47,137 bases of DNA. Source: a bacterium. GTDB taxonomy: Bacteria > Hinthialibacterota > Hinthialibacteria > Hinthialibacterales > Hinthialibacteraceae. Positions 7,966 through 16,271 of the stretch are shown here, piece by piece. The stretch is taken from NCBI GenBank assembly GCA_016125385.1, contig WGLV01000076.1, forward strand, positions 1-47,137. The letters run 5' to 3'. The position numbers and the translations under genes were made by a program. Numbering within the stretch: the first letter of the stretch is position 1; the number at the start of each line of letters is the position of its first letter. The notes under the pieces are model-generated. The model worked only from the letters and a program-made list of their open reading frames with translations, searched no databases and was not told where the DNA came from.

Positions 7966-9783
7966 TCAGAGAAGAACGCCTCCGATCTCACTCATCACCG
8001 CGTCGACCCAATTATGGTATGTCCAGTCGCGGCGGACGCGTTGCTGCGCGGCGGACCGTATCGCGTCGCGAGCTTCCGGATGGTCGAGAAAGTCACGCGT
8101 CTTCTGTTCGAACTCATCCACCGTGCTCGCGAAAACGCATTCGGCGTCTTCCTCGAAATAGCATGAAAACTGTGGATTGTCACTGATCTGAAACGCGCCC
8201 ATGCCGCCCACGTTGAAAAAACGCATGTTAGGACCGGTGACGTGACCGATGGAGTGGATGTTCACGAAGATCGATCCATGCGCGAACACGCGCGGCTCCT
8301 CATGAATAGGCAGATACCCCTTCAAACAGGATCGCAGGGGCGAGCCGGCGGGTAGAAACGAGTCCCAGTCTCCGCCGAATAACGCGAGGCCCAGCGGCGC
8401 GAGCCGCTCCAGCACGGCGCGGCGGCGATGCGCGGTGGACTGACTGAGCAGGTAGCGAAAGATGGCGTATTCATCATCCGGGCCGTCCAGTTGAGGCCAG
8501 GGATGGGCTTCGAGGTAATCGTAAAAATTGAGATGCGCGTCGAAATCGCCCAGTGCGCGTTCGGCTTCATCAATCGCGGCGAGTAACGCTTCACGGTTAT
8601 TAATTCGCTCACGGAACGCCTGGCGCGCCGCCGGGGCCAGCGCCAGCGAGTTGCCCACCATCACCACCGGCATGCGTCCATCGCTGGGCGCGGGCGCTTC
8701 GCCCGCGAAGTCAGCCATGATGGGCAGAAAGTGAACGCCGCGATAGCCGCGCGCCTCGAACATGGGGATCAGGCGCTTTTCGATGACGAAGAGATGTTCG
8801 CCGGGGTACTGTTCGCGATCGTAATAGGCGATGTTGCTGACCGCCTGCACCCAGCGCGCGGGGACGGCTTCGAACGCTTCCGGTGAGACGAACTGGGGAG
8901 CGTGATACCCATAACTGATGATGAGATCGGGCCGGGCGCGAGCGACGGCGGCGAGCACGCGCGGTTCGGCCAGGCAGCGGAACTCCGAAGCGGCGGCGTC
9001 CATACGGTAGCGATTGAGATAGAGCGTTTCGGTTTTGACGCCGCGCGACTCGAACGCCCGTGCAATGCCTCGCAGGTGAAGATCGCCGGGCGCGTTGCGC
9101 CAGCAGTTAACAACCAGCACACGAGAAATGGAGCTTTCAGCACGAGGAGCGGTGCGGAAGCGGTCAAGAATCGCCGTCCGAGATTCATGGGCGGCGTTCA
9201 ATGCCTCGCGCGTCCGCGTCAACATCTCGCCGGCGTTCAACTCGTTATCCAGTTCGGGAGAGATTACGAGCGCGTCGATCGAATCGAGCGACAGCGGCGC
9301 CAGCGTACGTGCGAGCGCGGCGGGGTCGAAAGGCGACGCGATCAGATGAAGGCGCTCGGTCGAAAGCGCGGCGGCGAGATCGGCCATCAGCAACGCGGCC
9401 AGAACGCGCGCGGGGGTGGGTTCGATTACCACCACGCGCAGCCGGGGTTCCGCGAGCACGCGCCCGGCGGCGGCCGCCGCCGCGTAGCCGATGGCTCCGC
9501 CGCACACAATCAGCGTTCCGTTATCACAGTCGGCGTCATTCACCCGGCGGCGGGCTTCGGCGGATTCAGCGGCTGCGTCATGCTCACCCAGAATCCAGCG
9601 CTCAGGCGGGCCCGCCGTCCTGCATCGCACGCCACCCTCGGCCGCCTGAAAGAGCAGCGGTTCCGTGGCGGCGGCGTTTTGCGGCAGAGTGGCCAACTCG
9701 TGCTCGCGGGTTTGCAGAAATTCAAGATTCCGGCGGGCGTTGGCGGTTTGGAGTTGAGCCAGCGTCACCCATTCATTCGCCAT
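7966..9783 (-). CDS. CgeB-like glycosyltransferase with Maf-like N-terminal domain
   Basis: A 605-residue probable glycosyltransferase. The N-terminal third (about 80-200) has the shape of the Rossmann-like domain in motility-associated Maf glycosyltransferases: GTLIVCGGAIGYAAAAAAG, then RVVVIEPTPARVLAALL. From about 215 a CgeB/GT-B region begins (RVLVVNCWRNAPGDLHL) and ends with the family-type segment FNVGGMGAFQISDNP, FASTVDEFEQKTRDFLDHPE and a closing DWTYHNWVDAV. Role inferred: transfer of an activated sugar to a surface glycan or protein. The PhoD-like gene lies just upstream on the same strand (23-bp gap), so the two are probably co-transcribed. No flagellar genes are in the window, so flagellin need not be the acceptor. 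Confidence 0.75.
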   Translation of the reverse strand: MANEWVTLAQLQTANARRNLEFLQTREHELATLPQNAAATEPLLFQAAEGGVRCRTAGPPERWILGEHDAAAESAEARRRVNDADCDNGTLIVCGGAIGYAAAAAAGRVLAEPRLRVVVIEPTPARVLAALLMADLAAALSTERLHLIASPFDPAALARTLAPLSLDSIDALVISPELDNELNAGEMLTRTREALNAAHESRTAILDRFRTAPRAESSISRVLVVNCWRNAPGDLHLRGIARAFESRGVKTETLYLNRYRMDAAASEFRCLAEPRVLAAVARARPDLIISYGYHAPQFVSPEAFEAVPARWVQAVSNIAYYDREQYPGEHLFVIEKRLIPMFEARGYRGVHFLPIMADFAGEAPAPSDGRMPVVMVGNSLALAPAARQAFRERINNREALLAAIDEAERALGDFDAHLNFYDYLEAHPWPQLDGPDDEYAIFRYLLSQSTAHRRRAVLERLAPLGLALFGGDWDSFLPAGSPLRSCLKGYLPIHEEPRVFAHGSIFVNIHSIGHVTGPNMRFFNVGGMGAFQISDNPQFSCYFEEDAECVFASTVDEFEQKTRDFLDHPEARDAIRSAAQQRVRRDWTYHNWVDAVMSEIGGVLL

Positions 9784-9806
9784 GAGAATCGATCCGCGTT
9801 TTGCGA

Positions 9807-11225
9807 TCAGGGTTCGTAATAATCCTTGCCCTCGGTTTCCGCCTCGAAGCGTTTTTTCGATTCGGCGTCTATTTTATCCGGCCATGACTGAACGCCGTTT
9901 TTCAATTCAGCGGCGCTGAGTTCAAACCAGTCCCATACCGTGCGGCCGTACACGTCGATCAGGTTGAAGCGCATCACCGGCTTGCCGGTCAGATCGAATT
10001 CGAGCACGCCCGCGTTGGGGCTCGCGGCGAAGACCTGGCGGATGCGGCGCTCGGGGCGATTTTTCGTCCAGCCTTCGGAAGGGGTCTGAGCGAGTGGCGA
10101 GGAGACCAGATCGTACAGATCGTATCCGCCCTTCATCGACCAGGGGATGGCGTTCAACTCGCCGACGTGGGTATCGCCGGAAAGCAGGACGACTCCGGAG
10201 ATTCTGTTTTCCTGAATGAAATTGAACAAACCGTCGCGTTCGGTCAGATAGGCCGACCAGGCGTCACCGCCCGGCCCCTTGCCATTATTCCAGCCGCTGC
10301 CCGATATGAGAACCTTGAAGGGCGCCCGGCTTTTCTTCAATTCATCTTTAAGCCACTGCAACTGCGCGGCGCCCAGCATGGTCTTGCCGGGGCCGTCGGG
10401 AGCGCCGTCCGGCGAGCGGTAATAGCGGCAATCGGTAAAGAAAAAATCGACCCCGCCATATGAATACGTGAAAAACACGCCGGGGACGCCGGGTGCGCCA
10501 TACGCGGGATTGGCCCAGTAGCGTTTGAAAACCTCCAGCGACCGCGCCTTGCCGGGGTGGCTGCCGTCGTGATCGTTGAGGCCGAAGTCGTGGTCGTCCC
10601 ACACCGCGAGTTGAGGAATCGAGTGGATCAGAGGACGCATGGAGAACACGTCACGCTGGCGCCGGTATTCTTCGGCGAGGATATCGGGATCGAGCGAGTC
10701 GCCGTACATATTGTCGCCCAGCCAGAAGAACAGGTCGGGACGCCAGTCGGCGATGGAACGCCAGATGGGCTGCTCAGGGTCTTCCTGGCTGCGCGAGCAG
10801 GAACCAAACACCACACGAAAGCGGGAGGGGCCATCCGGAGCGGCTTGAAAGGTGAATGGCGCTTTCTTGCCAAGATAGGCGTCGGCGCCGCCCTCGACCA
10901 GAACGCGATAGTAATAGCGGAAACCGGGTTGCAACCCCGTCACCTTCATGACGACGCAATAATCATTGCTTTTTTCTGCGAGGACCTCTTCGGAACGCTT
11001 CGGATTCGTCATTTCAGGCGTCTGGTCATAGATCACCTGACAATGGAACGGACCGGCGGCGCGCGCCCAGATGGAGACCTCGCGCGGACCGGCGGCGCCG
11101 ATCATGGGCCCCTGCATCAGCCGGGCGGATCCGGTCTCGCTGCGCGCGGCGAACGTCACCGGACAGGCAGACAGAAAAGCGATCAGGCATAAGAGATGTG
11201 AAAGACGATTCCATGAACGCGGCAT
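9807..11225 (-). CDS. PhoD-like secreted metallophosphatase
   Basis: A 472-residue exported phosphatase or phosphodiesterase of the PhoD/purple-acid-phosphatase fold. The ATG at 11225 is preferred: GGAG lies seven bases upstream and the product opens with a signal peptide (HLLCLIAFLSAC, TFAARS). LSAC could also be a lipobox. Residues about 30-130 form a fibronectin-like N-domain. The metallophosphatase core follows, with FGSCSRS, FFWLGDNMYGD, AVWDDHDFGLNDHDG, FFFTDCRYYRSP and LLSGDTHVGELN, which supply the expected Asp/His/Asn metal ligands. PhoD enzymes cleave phosphodiesters such as teichoic acids or phospholipids, or phosphomonoesters; the substrate here is unknown. It precedes the glycosyltransferase at 7966-9783 on the same strand. 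Confidence 0.87.
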   Translation of the reverse strand: MPRSWNRLSHLLCLIAFLSACPVTFAARSETGSARLMQGPMIGAAGPREVSIWARAAGPFHCQVIYDQTPEMTNPKRSEEVLAEKSNDYCVVMKVTGLQPGFRYYYRVLVEGGADAYLGKKAPFTFQAAPDGPSRFRVVFGSCSRSQEDPEQPIWRSIADWRPDLFFWLGDNMYGDSLDPDILAEEYRRQRDVFSMRPLIHSIPQLAVWDDHDFGLNDHDGSHPGKARSLEVFKRYWANPAYGAPGVPGVFFTYSYGGVDFFFTDCRYYRSPDGAPDGPGKTMLGAAQLQWLKDELKKSRAPFKVLISGSGWNNGKGPGGDAWSAYLTERDGLFNFIQENRISGVVLLSGDTHVGELNAIPWSMKGGYDLYDLVSSPLAQTPSEGWTKNRPERRIRQVFAASPNAGVLEFDLTGKPVMRFNLIDVYGRTVWDWFELSAAELKNGVQSWPDKIDAESKKRFEAETEGKDYYEP

Positions 11226-11579
11226 TGGACAGCTCCTCAAATCCCGGGGATTCCATCAAAGCGGTCAGCATAAAGAATCTTTGTTTGAATCCGATAAATA
11301 GGGTGACGGCGTTGATTGTAATGCGGTTTTTCACCGCGTTGGAGGCTTTACTATAGCAGGGTTTGACGAGACGCATGGCGGAAAAAAATGCCGCTGAAAT
11401 TCAGCATTCCGCCATCTGCTATTTTGATAACCGTTGCTATTTCAATCACCTACGAAAAATGCGCTCGGCAATCAGACTGGCACACGATTGGCGTATTACA
11501 TAAGTTGTAATGTCTACGGCGTCCAAATTCGCTATCGCCCATGAGGCATGATCTTTCCGGGAAAGCGCAGGGAGTCATG
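11226..11579. other. divergent intergenic region with two inverted repeats
   Basis: This 354-bp gap separates the minus-strand phosphatase from the plus-strand neuB operon, so it should hold promoters for both. It contains a nested inverted repeat (outer arms ATGGCGGA 11375-11382 and TCCGCCAT 11408-11415; inner arms GCTGAA 11393-11398 and TTCAGC 11400-11405). It also contains ATTACA-N5-TGTAAT (11495-11511). Both are operator candidates; no pair of -35/-10 boxes stands out, and no further gene is seen. Confidence 0.45.
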
Positions 11580-12626
11580 ATGAGAGAACTCACGATTCAG
11601 GATCGCAAGATCAACGACGACGCCGAGTGTTATATCATCGCCGAGATCGGCCACAACCATCAGGGCAGCCTGCAGATGGCGAAAGAACTGTTCCGCGCCG
11701 CCAAGGAATCGGGCGCGGACGCGGTCAAACTGCAGAAGCGCAATAACCGTGAGCTCTACACCCAGGCGCTGTACGACAAACCCTATGACCACGAAAACAG
11801 TTTCGGCGACACCTACGGCCAGCATCGAGAGGCGCTGGAATTCGGACAGGCCGAATATGAAGTTCTCGCTCAGCACGCCAAAGACCTGGGGATCCATTTC
11901 TTCGCGACCGCGTTCGATTTTTCCAGCGCGGATTTTCTGGAGGCGATGAACATGCCCGCGTACAAGATCGCCTCGGGCGACATCATCAACATCCCGCTGA
12001 TGAAGTACGTCGCGAAGTTCGGCAAACCGATGATCATCAGCACCGGCGGCGCCACGATGGAAGACGTCCGCCGCGCGCACGACGCCATTATGCCGATTAA
12101 CCCTCAACTCTGTATTCTGCAATGCACGTCGGGTTACCCCTGTGCGTTTGAGGAGATGAACCTGCGGGTAATCGAGACCTACCGGAATGAGTTTCCCGAC
12201 GCGGTAATCGGGCTTTCGGCGCATGACAGCGGCATCGCGATGTCGCTGGTGGCTTTTGTGCTGGGAGCGCGCGTCATAGAGAAACACTTCACGCTCAATC
12301 GCGCGCTACGCGGAACCGACCACGCTTTTTCGCTGGAACGCCCCGGGCTCACCAAGATGGTGCGCGACCTTCGGCGCACCCGCACGGCGATGGGCGACGG
12401 CGTTAAAAAACGCTATGCCAGCGAAAAAGGCCCCTTGCAGAAAATGGGTAAGAAGCTGGTGGCGGCGCATGACCTGAAAGCCGGGACGGTTTTGACCGAA
12501 GCCGACGTCGCCATCAAATCGCCCAACAGCGGAATTCCCCCTTATGACCTGGACAAGGTCATCGGCAAGACGCTGCTGAGCGACCTCGCGAAGGACGGCG
12601 ACATCACCTGGGACGCGCTGGCCTGA
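11580..12626 (+). CDS. neuB: N-acetylneuraminate synthase-family (NeuB-type) synthase
   Basis: A 348-residue cytoplasmic enzyme that condenses phosphoenolpyruvate with a six-carbon amino sugar (or its phosphate) to a nonulosonic acid. The ATG at 11580 is chosen because AGGGAG sits five bases upstream. The barrel domain has IIAEIGHNHQG, ADAVKLQKR, YKIASGDIINIPL, IISTGGAT, GLSAHDSG and the metal-site stretch EKHFTLNR. A C-terminal SAF (antifreeze-like) domain follows (LVAAHDLKAGTVLT, SPNSGIPP). The usual SDHT motif reads SAHD, keeping the His. The product could be a sialic, legionaminic, pseudaminic or new nonulosonic acid; the sequence alone does not decide. It is the first gene of the operon and overlaps the phosphatase gene by one base. 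Confidence 0.9.
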   Translation: MRELTIQDRKINDDAECYIIAEIGHNHQGSLQMAKELFRAAKESGADAVKLQKRNNRELYTQALYDKPYDHENSFGDTYGQHREALEFGQAEYEVLAQHAKDLGIHFFATAFDFSSADFLEAMNMPAYKIASGDIINIPLMKYVAKFGKPMIISTGGATMEDVRRAHDAIMPINPQLCILQCTSGYPCAFEEMNLRVIETYRNEFPDAVIGLSAHDSGIAMSLVAFVLGARVIEKHFTLNRALRGTDHAFSLERPGLTKMVRDLRRTRTAMGDGVKKRYASEKGPLQKMGKKLVAAHDLKAGTVLTEADVAIKSPNSGIPPYDLDKVIGKTLLSDLAKDGDITWDALA

Positions 12627-13165
12627 TGACGAAAGCGCTCGATTCCATTCATGACTGGATCGAACTGGCGGAGGCGCTTCGCCGGGTCCGGCTGATGATC
12701 TTCGATTTCGACGGCGTGTTCACCGACAACGGCGTCTACGTGTTTGAAGACGGGCGCGAGGCGGTGCGCTGCAACCGGAGCGACGGCCTCGGCATCGGCC
12801 GGCTGCAAAAACTGGGCGTGGACGCGATGGTGCTCTCGACCGAACGCAATCCGGTTGTGAGCGCGCGCTGCGCGAAGTTAAAGCTGACTTGCATGCAGGA
12901 CTGCCCCGACAAGGGCGCCGCGCTCGCAGAGATTCTCACGCAGAAAAAACTGACGCCGGATCAAGCCGCCTTCATGGGCAACGACGTGAACGACCTGCCC
13001 TGCCTGACGGCGGTGGGGCTGCCCATCATCGTGCGGGACGCGCATCCCGGCGTGATTGAGTATGCGCGTTACCAGACGCAGGCGAACGGCGGGCACGGCG
13101 CGGTGCGCGAAGTGTGCGACCTGTTCGAAAAAGCCTTGCATGAAACCAGCCAATCATCCCGGTAA
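12626..13165 (+). CDS. KdsC-type HAD phosphatase (nonulosonate-9-phosphate or similar)
   Basis: A 179-residue HAD hydrolase of the KdsC/N-acylneuraminate-9-phosphatase type. The catalytic DFDGVFTDN (nucleophile and acid/base Asp) is at about residue 30, followed by SDGLGIGRLQ, VLSTERNPVV and the metal-binding GNDVNDLPCL. The STERNPVV stretch matches the KdsC-like domain that is fused to CMP-sialate synthetase in animals; here it is a separate gene in the same operon as the synthetase. Expected role: removal of the phosphate from a nonulosonate-phosphate made by NeuB. Its presence suggests that the NeuB substrate is phosphorylated, as in the animal-type pathway, rather than free sugar. The start overlaps the neuB stop (TGATG). 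Confidence 0.87.
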   Translation: MTKALDSIHDWIELAEALRRVRLMIFDFDGVFTDNGVYVFEDGREAVRCNRSDGLGIGRLQKLGVDAMVLSTERNPVVSARCAKLKLTCMQDCPDKGAALAEILTQKKLTPDQAAFMGNDVNDLPCLTAVGLPIIVRDAHPGVIEYARYQTQANGGHGAVREVCDLFEKALHETSQSSR

Positions 13166-13180
13166 GCGAAAAAGGACGCG

Positions 13181-13993
13181 ATGAACGATCCACTTTTTCA
13201 ACTCGATGGACGGGTGGTCGCCGTCACCGGCGGGCTGGGGCAACTGGGCCGCCAGTTCACCCAGACGCTGCTAGACCGGGGCGCGAGAGTCGCAATTCTC
13301 GACAAACGCGCCGGAGCCGTCGAACCGCCCGAATTTCAAAACGCGAGCGGCGAGAATCTGCTGATCCTGCACGCCGACATTCTGCAACGCGCTTCATTAG
13401 AGCACGCGCTGGCGCTCATCGAAGACCGCTGGGAGACGCCGAACGGACTGATCAACAACGCCGCGCTGGATTCGCCTCCCAATTCGCCGGTCGAAGAAAA
13501 CGGCCCGTTTGAAACTTATCCCGAATCGTCATGGGATCAGGTGATGGCGGTCAACGCCAAGGGCGTGTTTTTGTGTTGCCAGGTCATCGGCGGGGCGATG
13601 GCGAAAGCGGGGCGCGGCTCGATCGTGAACGTCTGCTCGATCTACGGGCTGGTGTCGCCCGATCAGCGCATTTACGCCTACCGCGAAACAGACAAAGGTC
13701 CCTTCTTCAAACCCGTCGCCTATTCAGCGTCGAAGTCGTCGCTGTTGAATTTGACGCGTTATCTCGCGACCTACTGGGCGCCGCGAGGCGTACGCGTGAA
13801 CTGCGTCACTTTCGGCGGCGTGTTCAATCGGCAGGATGAGGAATTTCTCAAGGGATACACCGCGCGGGTTCCACTGGGGCGGATGGCGCGCGAAGATGAA
13901 TACAACGGCGTCATCGTTTTTCTAACCTCGGACGCCTCCAGCTACATGACCGGCTCCAACGTCGTGCTCGACGGCGGCTGGACCGCCTGGTGA
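13181..13993 (+). CDS. short-chain dehydrogenase/reductase
   Basis: A 270-residue classical SDR oxidoreductase. The NAD(P)-binding motif GGLGQLGRQF is near residue 17, NNAALD follows, and the catalytic set is complete: a Ser in the VNVCSIYG stretch, Tyr181 and Lys185 (YSASK). AAGGA lies seven bases before the ATG. An insertion between the Ser and Tyr (about 160-178, YAYRETDKGPFFKP) is typical of SDRs found in sugar-acid and nonulosonate loci. The gene starts 15 bp after the phosphatase and ends overlapping the aldehyde dehydrogenase start region, so it works in the same pathway. Reduction or oxidation of a sugar intermediate is inferred; the substrate is not known. Confidence 0.87.
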   Translation: MNDPLFQLDGRVVAVTGGLGQLGRQFTQTLLDRGARVAILDKRAGAVEPPEFQNASGENLLILHADILQRASLEHALALIEDRWETPNGLINNAALDSPPNSPVEENGPFETYPESSWDQVMAVNAKGVFLCCQVIGGAMAKAGRGSIVNVCSIYGLVSPDQRIYAYRETDKGPFFKPVAYSASKSSLLNLTRYLATYWAPRGVRVNCVTFGGVFNRQDEEFLKGYTARVPLGRMAREDEYNGVIVFLTSDASSYMTGSNVVLDGGWTAW

Positions 13994-14004
13994 GCATATC
14001 GATC

Positions 14005-15477
14005 ATGACGAACGATCACATACCCGAAAACGTCCTCAACTGGATCGGCGGCGAAGAACGCCCGGCGATTTCGCTCAAGTGGGCTGACAAACATAACCCC
14101 GCCGATGGCTCCGTACTGTGTCAACTCGCCCGCTCAGACAGCGATGACGCCAACCTCGCCGTAAAGACGGCGCGCACCGCGCAACCCGCATGGGAGGCGC
14201 TGACGCCCGTGAGACGCGGAGCCATTCTGCATGAGGTTGCGATGGGATTGCGCGCCCGCCGTGAAGAGATGGCGCGAACCGTCGCGCTGGAGACGGGGAA
14301 ATCGTTCAAGGAAGCGCTGGGCGAAACCGACGGCGCGATCGCGCTCGGCCTTTTTTACGCGGGCGAAGGGCAACGGTTTTTCGGCCGCACCACCACCAGC
14401 GGCGCCGCCAACAAACAGGCGATGACCCTTCGCCAGGCGTGCGGCGTGGCGGGGTTGATCGTCGCGGCCAACACGCCCATCGCCAACGTGGCGTGGAAGG
14501 CGTTTCCCGCCTTGATCTGTGGTAACGCGGCGATCATGAAAGCGGCTGAAGACACGCCCGCGACGGCCTTGCTGTTCGCGAAAATCGCGCACGAGGCGGG
14601 CCTGCCGGCCGGCGCGTTCAACGTATTGCAGGGGCTGGGCCGCGAAGCCGGCGCCGCGCTGGTTGAAAACGAGGGCGTGGACGTGATCAGTTTCACCGGT
14701 TCGACGGCGGCGGGCCGCTGGATCGCCGAAACGGCGGGTAAACGGCTGGCGAAAGTATCGCTTGAACTGGGCGGCAAGAACGCGCTGGTGGTCTGCGACG
14801 ACGCCGATCTCGGCAATGCCGTGCGCTGGACGGTTTTATCCGCGTTCAGCAACGCGGGCCAACGCTGCGCCTCAGCGAGCCGCGTCATCGTATTCGATGC
14901 GATGTACGATGAATTCAAAACTCAGCTCATTGAAAAAACAAAAGCGCTTCGCATCGGCCCCGGCGATGGAGACGATCTGGGTCCGGTCATCAACGAGCGG
15001 CAACTGAACAATATGCTGGCGGCGATTGACGACGCTACGCATCGCGGCGCGGCGGTCGCCCTCGGCGGCGAACGCCTGACGGACGACGCGCATCGCGGCG
15101 GCTATTACATGGCGCCGGCGATCATTGAAAACGCCGCGCTGGACGACGAAATATCGATCCGCGAGTTGTTCGGCCCCATCACCAATCTCTACCGCGCGGC
15201 CGATTTCGATCAGGCGATCGCCATCGCCAATCACTCGCCCTACGGACTGACCGCCAGCATCCATACAAAGAACCTGCATCGCGCCTGGCGCTTTATCCGC
15301 GAAGTCAAAACCGGCGTGGTCAGCGTCAACGCGGGGACGCACGGCAGCGAACCGCACATGCCCTTCGGCGGCGTCAAACAGTCGGGCAACGGCTGGAGAG
15401 AACCGGGTCCGGAAGCGATCGAGGTCTACTCGGAGCTGAAAGACGTGTATATTACAATCGATCCCGAGCAGTGTTGA
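14005..15477 (+). CDS. NAD(P)-dependent aldehyde dehydrogenase in the nonulosonate operon
   Basis: A 490-residue aldehyde dehydrogenase with the complete active site: Glu254 in LELGGKNALVV and the nucleophile Cys288 in NAGQRCASASR. Near the N-terminus NWIGGEE is typical of the family. I prefer the ATG at 14005 because GGTGAG lies ten bases upstream; a GTG at 13990 overlapping the SDR stop would add five residues. It belongs to a different subgroup from the dehydrogenase at 4944-6377. Placed between an SDR and the cytidylyltransferase, it most likely oxidises an aldehyde intermediate of the sugar or of an acyl group attached to it. Aldehyde dehydrogenases are not part of known sialic, legionaminic or pseudaminic acid routes. 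Confidence 0.9.
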   Translation: MTNDHIPENVLNWIGGEERPAISLKWADKHNPADGSVLCQLARSDSDDANLAVKTARTAQPAWEALTPVRRGAILHEVAMGLRARREEMARTVALETGKSFKEALGETDGAIALGLFYAGEGQRFFGRTTTSGAANKQAMTLRQACGVAGLIVAANTPIANVAWKAFPALICGNAAIMKAAEDTPATALLFAKIAHEAGLPAGAFNVLQGLGREAGAALVENEGVDVISFTGSTAAGRWIAETAGKRLAKVSLELGGKNALVVCDDADLGNAVRWTVLSAFSNAGQRCASASRVIVFDAMYDEFKTQLIEKTKALRIGPGDGDDLGPVINERQLNNMLAAIDDATHRGAAVALGGERLTDDAHRGGYYMAPAIIENAALDDEISIRELFGPITNLYRAADFDQAIAIANHSPYGLTASIHTKNLHRAWRFIREVKTGVVSVNAGTHGSEPHMPFGGVKQSGNGWREPGPEAIEVYSELKDVYITIDPEQC

Positions 15478-15494
15478 CGCAGGAGCCCAGCGGC

Positions 15495-16271
15495 ATGACG
15501 AAACACACGCCAACCGCCGTCGCCTTGATTCCCGCCCGGTCGGGCTCAAAACGCCTGCGCGATAAAAACATACTGCCACTGGCGGGACACCCGCTGATCG
15601 CGTATACCATCGCCGCCGCCCGGGCTAGCGGCGTGTTCCACGACGTGATCGTTTCCACCGATTCGTTTCTCTACGCGGAGATCGCGCGTCACTATGGCGC
15701 CGAGGTTCCTTTCATGCGCCCGGCCGAAATGGCCGGTGAAACCTCGCCCGATATTGAATGGGTGGAATACACGTTGAAACGGCTGCGCGACGAAGGCCGC
15801 GAGTATGACGCGTTCAGCATCCTGCGGCCCACCAGCCCGTTCCGTCAGGCGGAAACCATTCAGCGGGCGTGGTTCGAATTTCTCGCGGCGCCCGGCGCCG
15901 ATTCATTACGCGCGGTGGAACTCTGTAAACAACACCCCGGCAAGATGTGGGTCGTGCGCGGCGGGCGGATGACGCCGCTGATGCCGTTAACGCCCGAAGA
16001 ACAACCCTGGCACAGCAGCCAGTATCAGTCGCTGCCGCCGGTGTACGTGCAAAACGCCAGCCTGGAAATCGCATGGACGCGCGTAGCGTTTGAGACGCAC
16101 ACCATCGCGGGCTGGACGCTGATTCCCTTTTTTACGCGAGAGCAGGAAGGCTTCGACGTCAACCGCCCTTATGACTGGCGCCTGGCCGAAGAACTGATCG
16201 CGAACGGCGAAGCGGTCTTGCCGCGCATCGAACAAAAGCCCTTTGAAAGCGGGGAGGCGAGCAAGCCATGA
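15495..16271 (+). CDS. neuA: CMP-nonulosonate cytidylyltransferase (NeuA-type)
   Basis: A 258-residue cytidylyltransferase that activates a nonulosonic acid to its CMP form. The ATG at 15495 has AGGAG nine bases upstream. The nucleotide-binding loop IPARSGSKRLRDKNI, GHPLIAYTI, VSTDS and LRPTSPFR are the family's signature stretches. It is single-domain; the phosphatase domain that animal enzymes carry is the separate gene at 12626. It overlaps the transketolase start by four bases. NeuB, KdsC-type phosphatase and NeuA in one operon make nonulosonate activation the secure part of the pathway. Which nonulosonate is made is not known. Confidence 0.9.
   Translation: MTKHTPTAVALIPARSGSKRLRDKNILPLAGHPLIAYTIAAARASGVFHDVIVSTDSFLYAEIARHYGAEVPFMRPAEMAGETSPDIEWVEYTLKRLRDEGREYDAFSILRPTSPFRQAETIQRAWFEFLAAPGADSLRAVELCKQHPGKMWVVRGGRMTPLMPLTPEEQPWHSSQYQSLPPVYVQNASLEIAWTRVAFETHTIAGWTLIPFFTREQEGFDVNRPYDWRLAEELIANGEAVLPRIEQKPFESGEASKP

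Noticed and set aside
8902-9819. 305-codon plus-strand open frame opposite the glycosyltransferase
   Set aside because: It is antisense to a well-supported gene, has no family features and no ribosome site. Long antisense frames are common in G+C-rich coding DNA.
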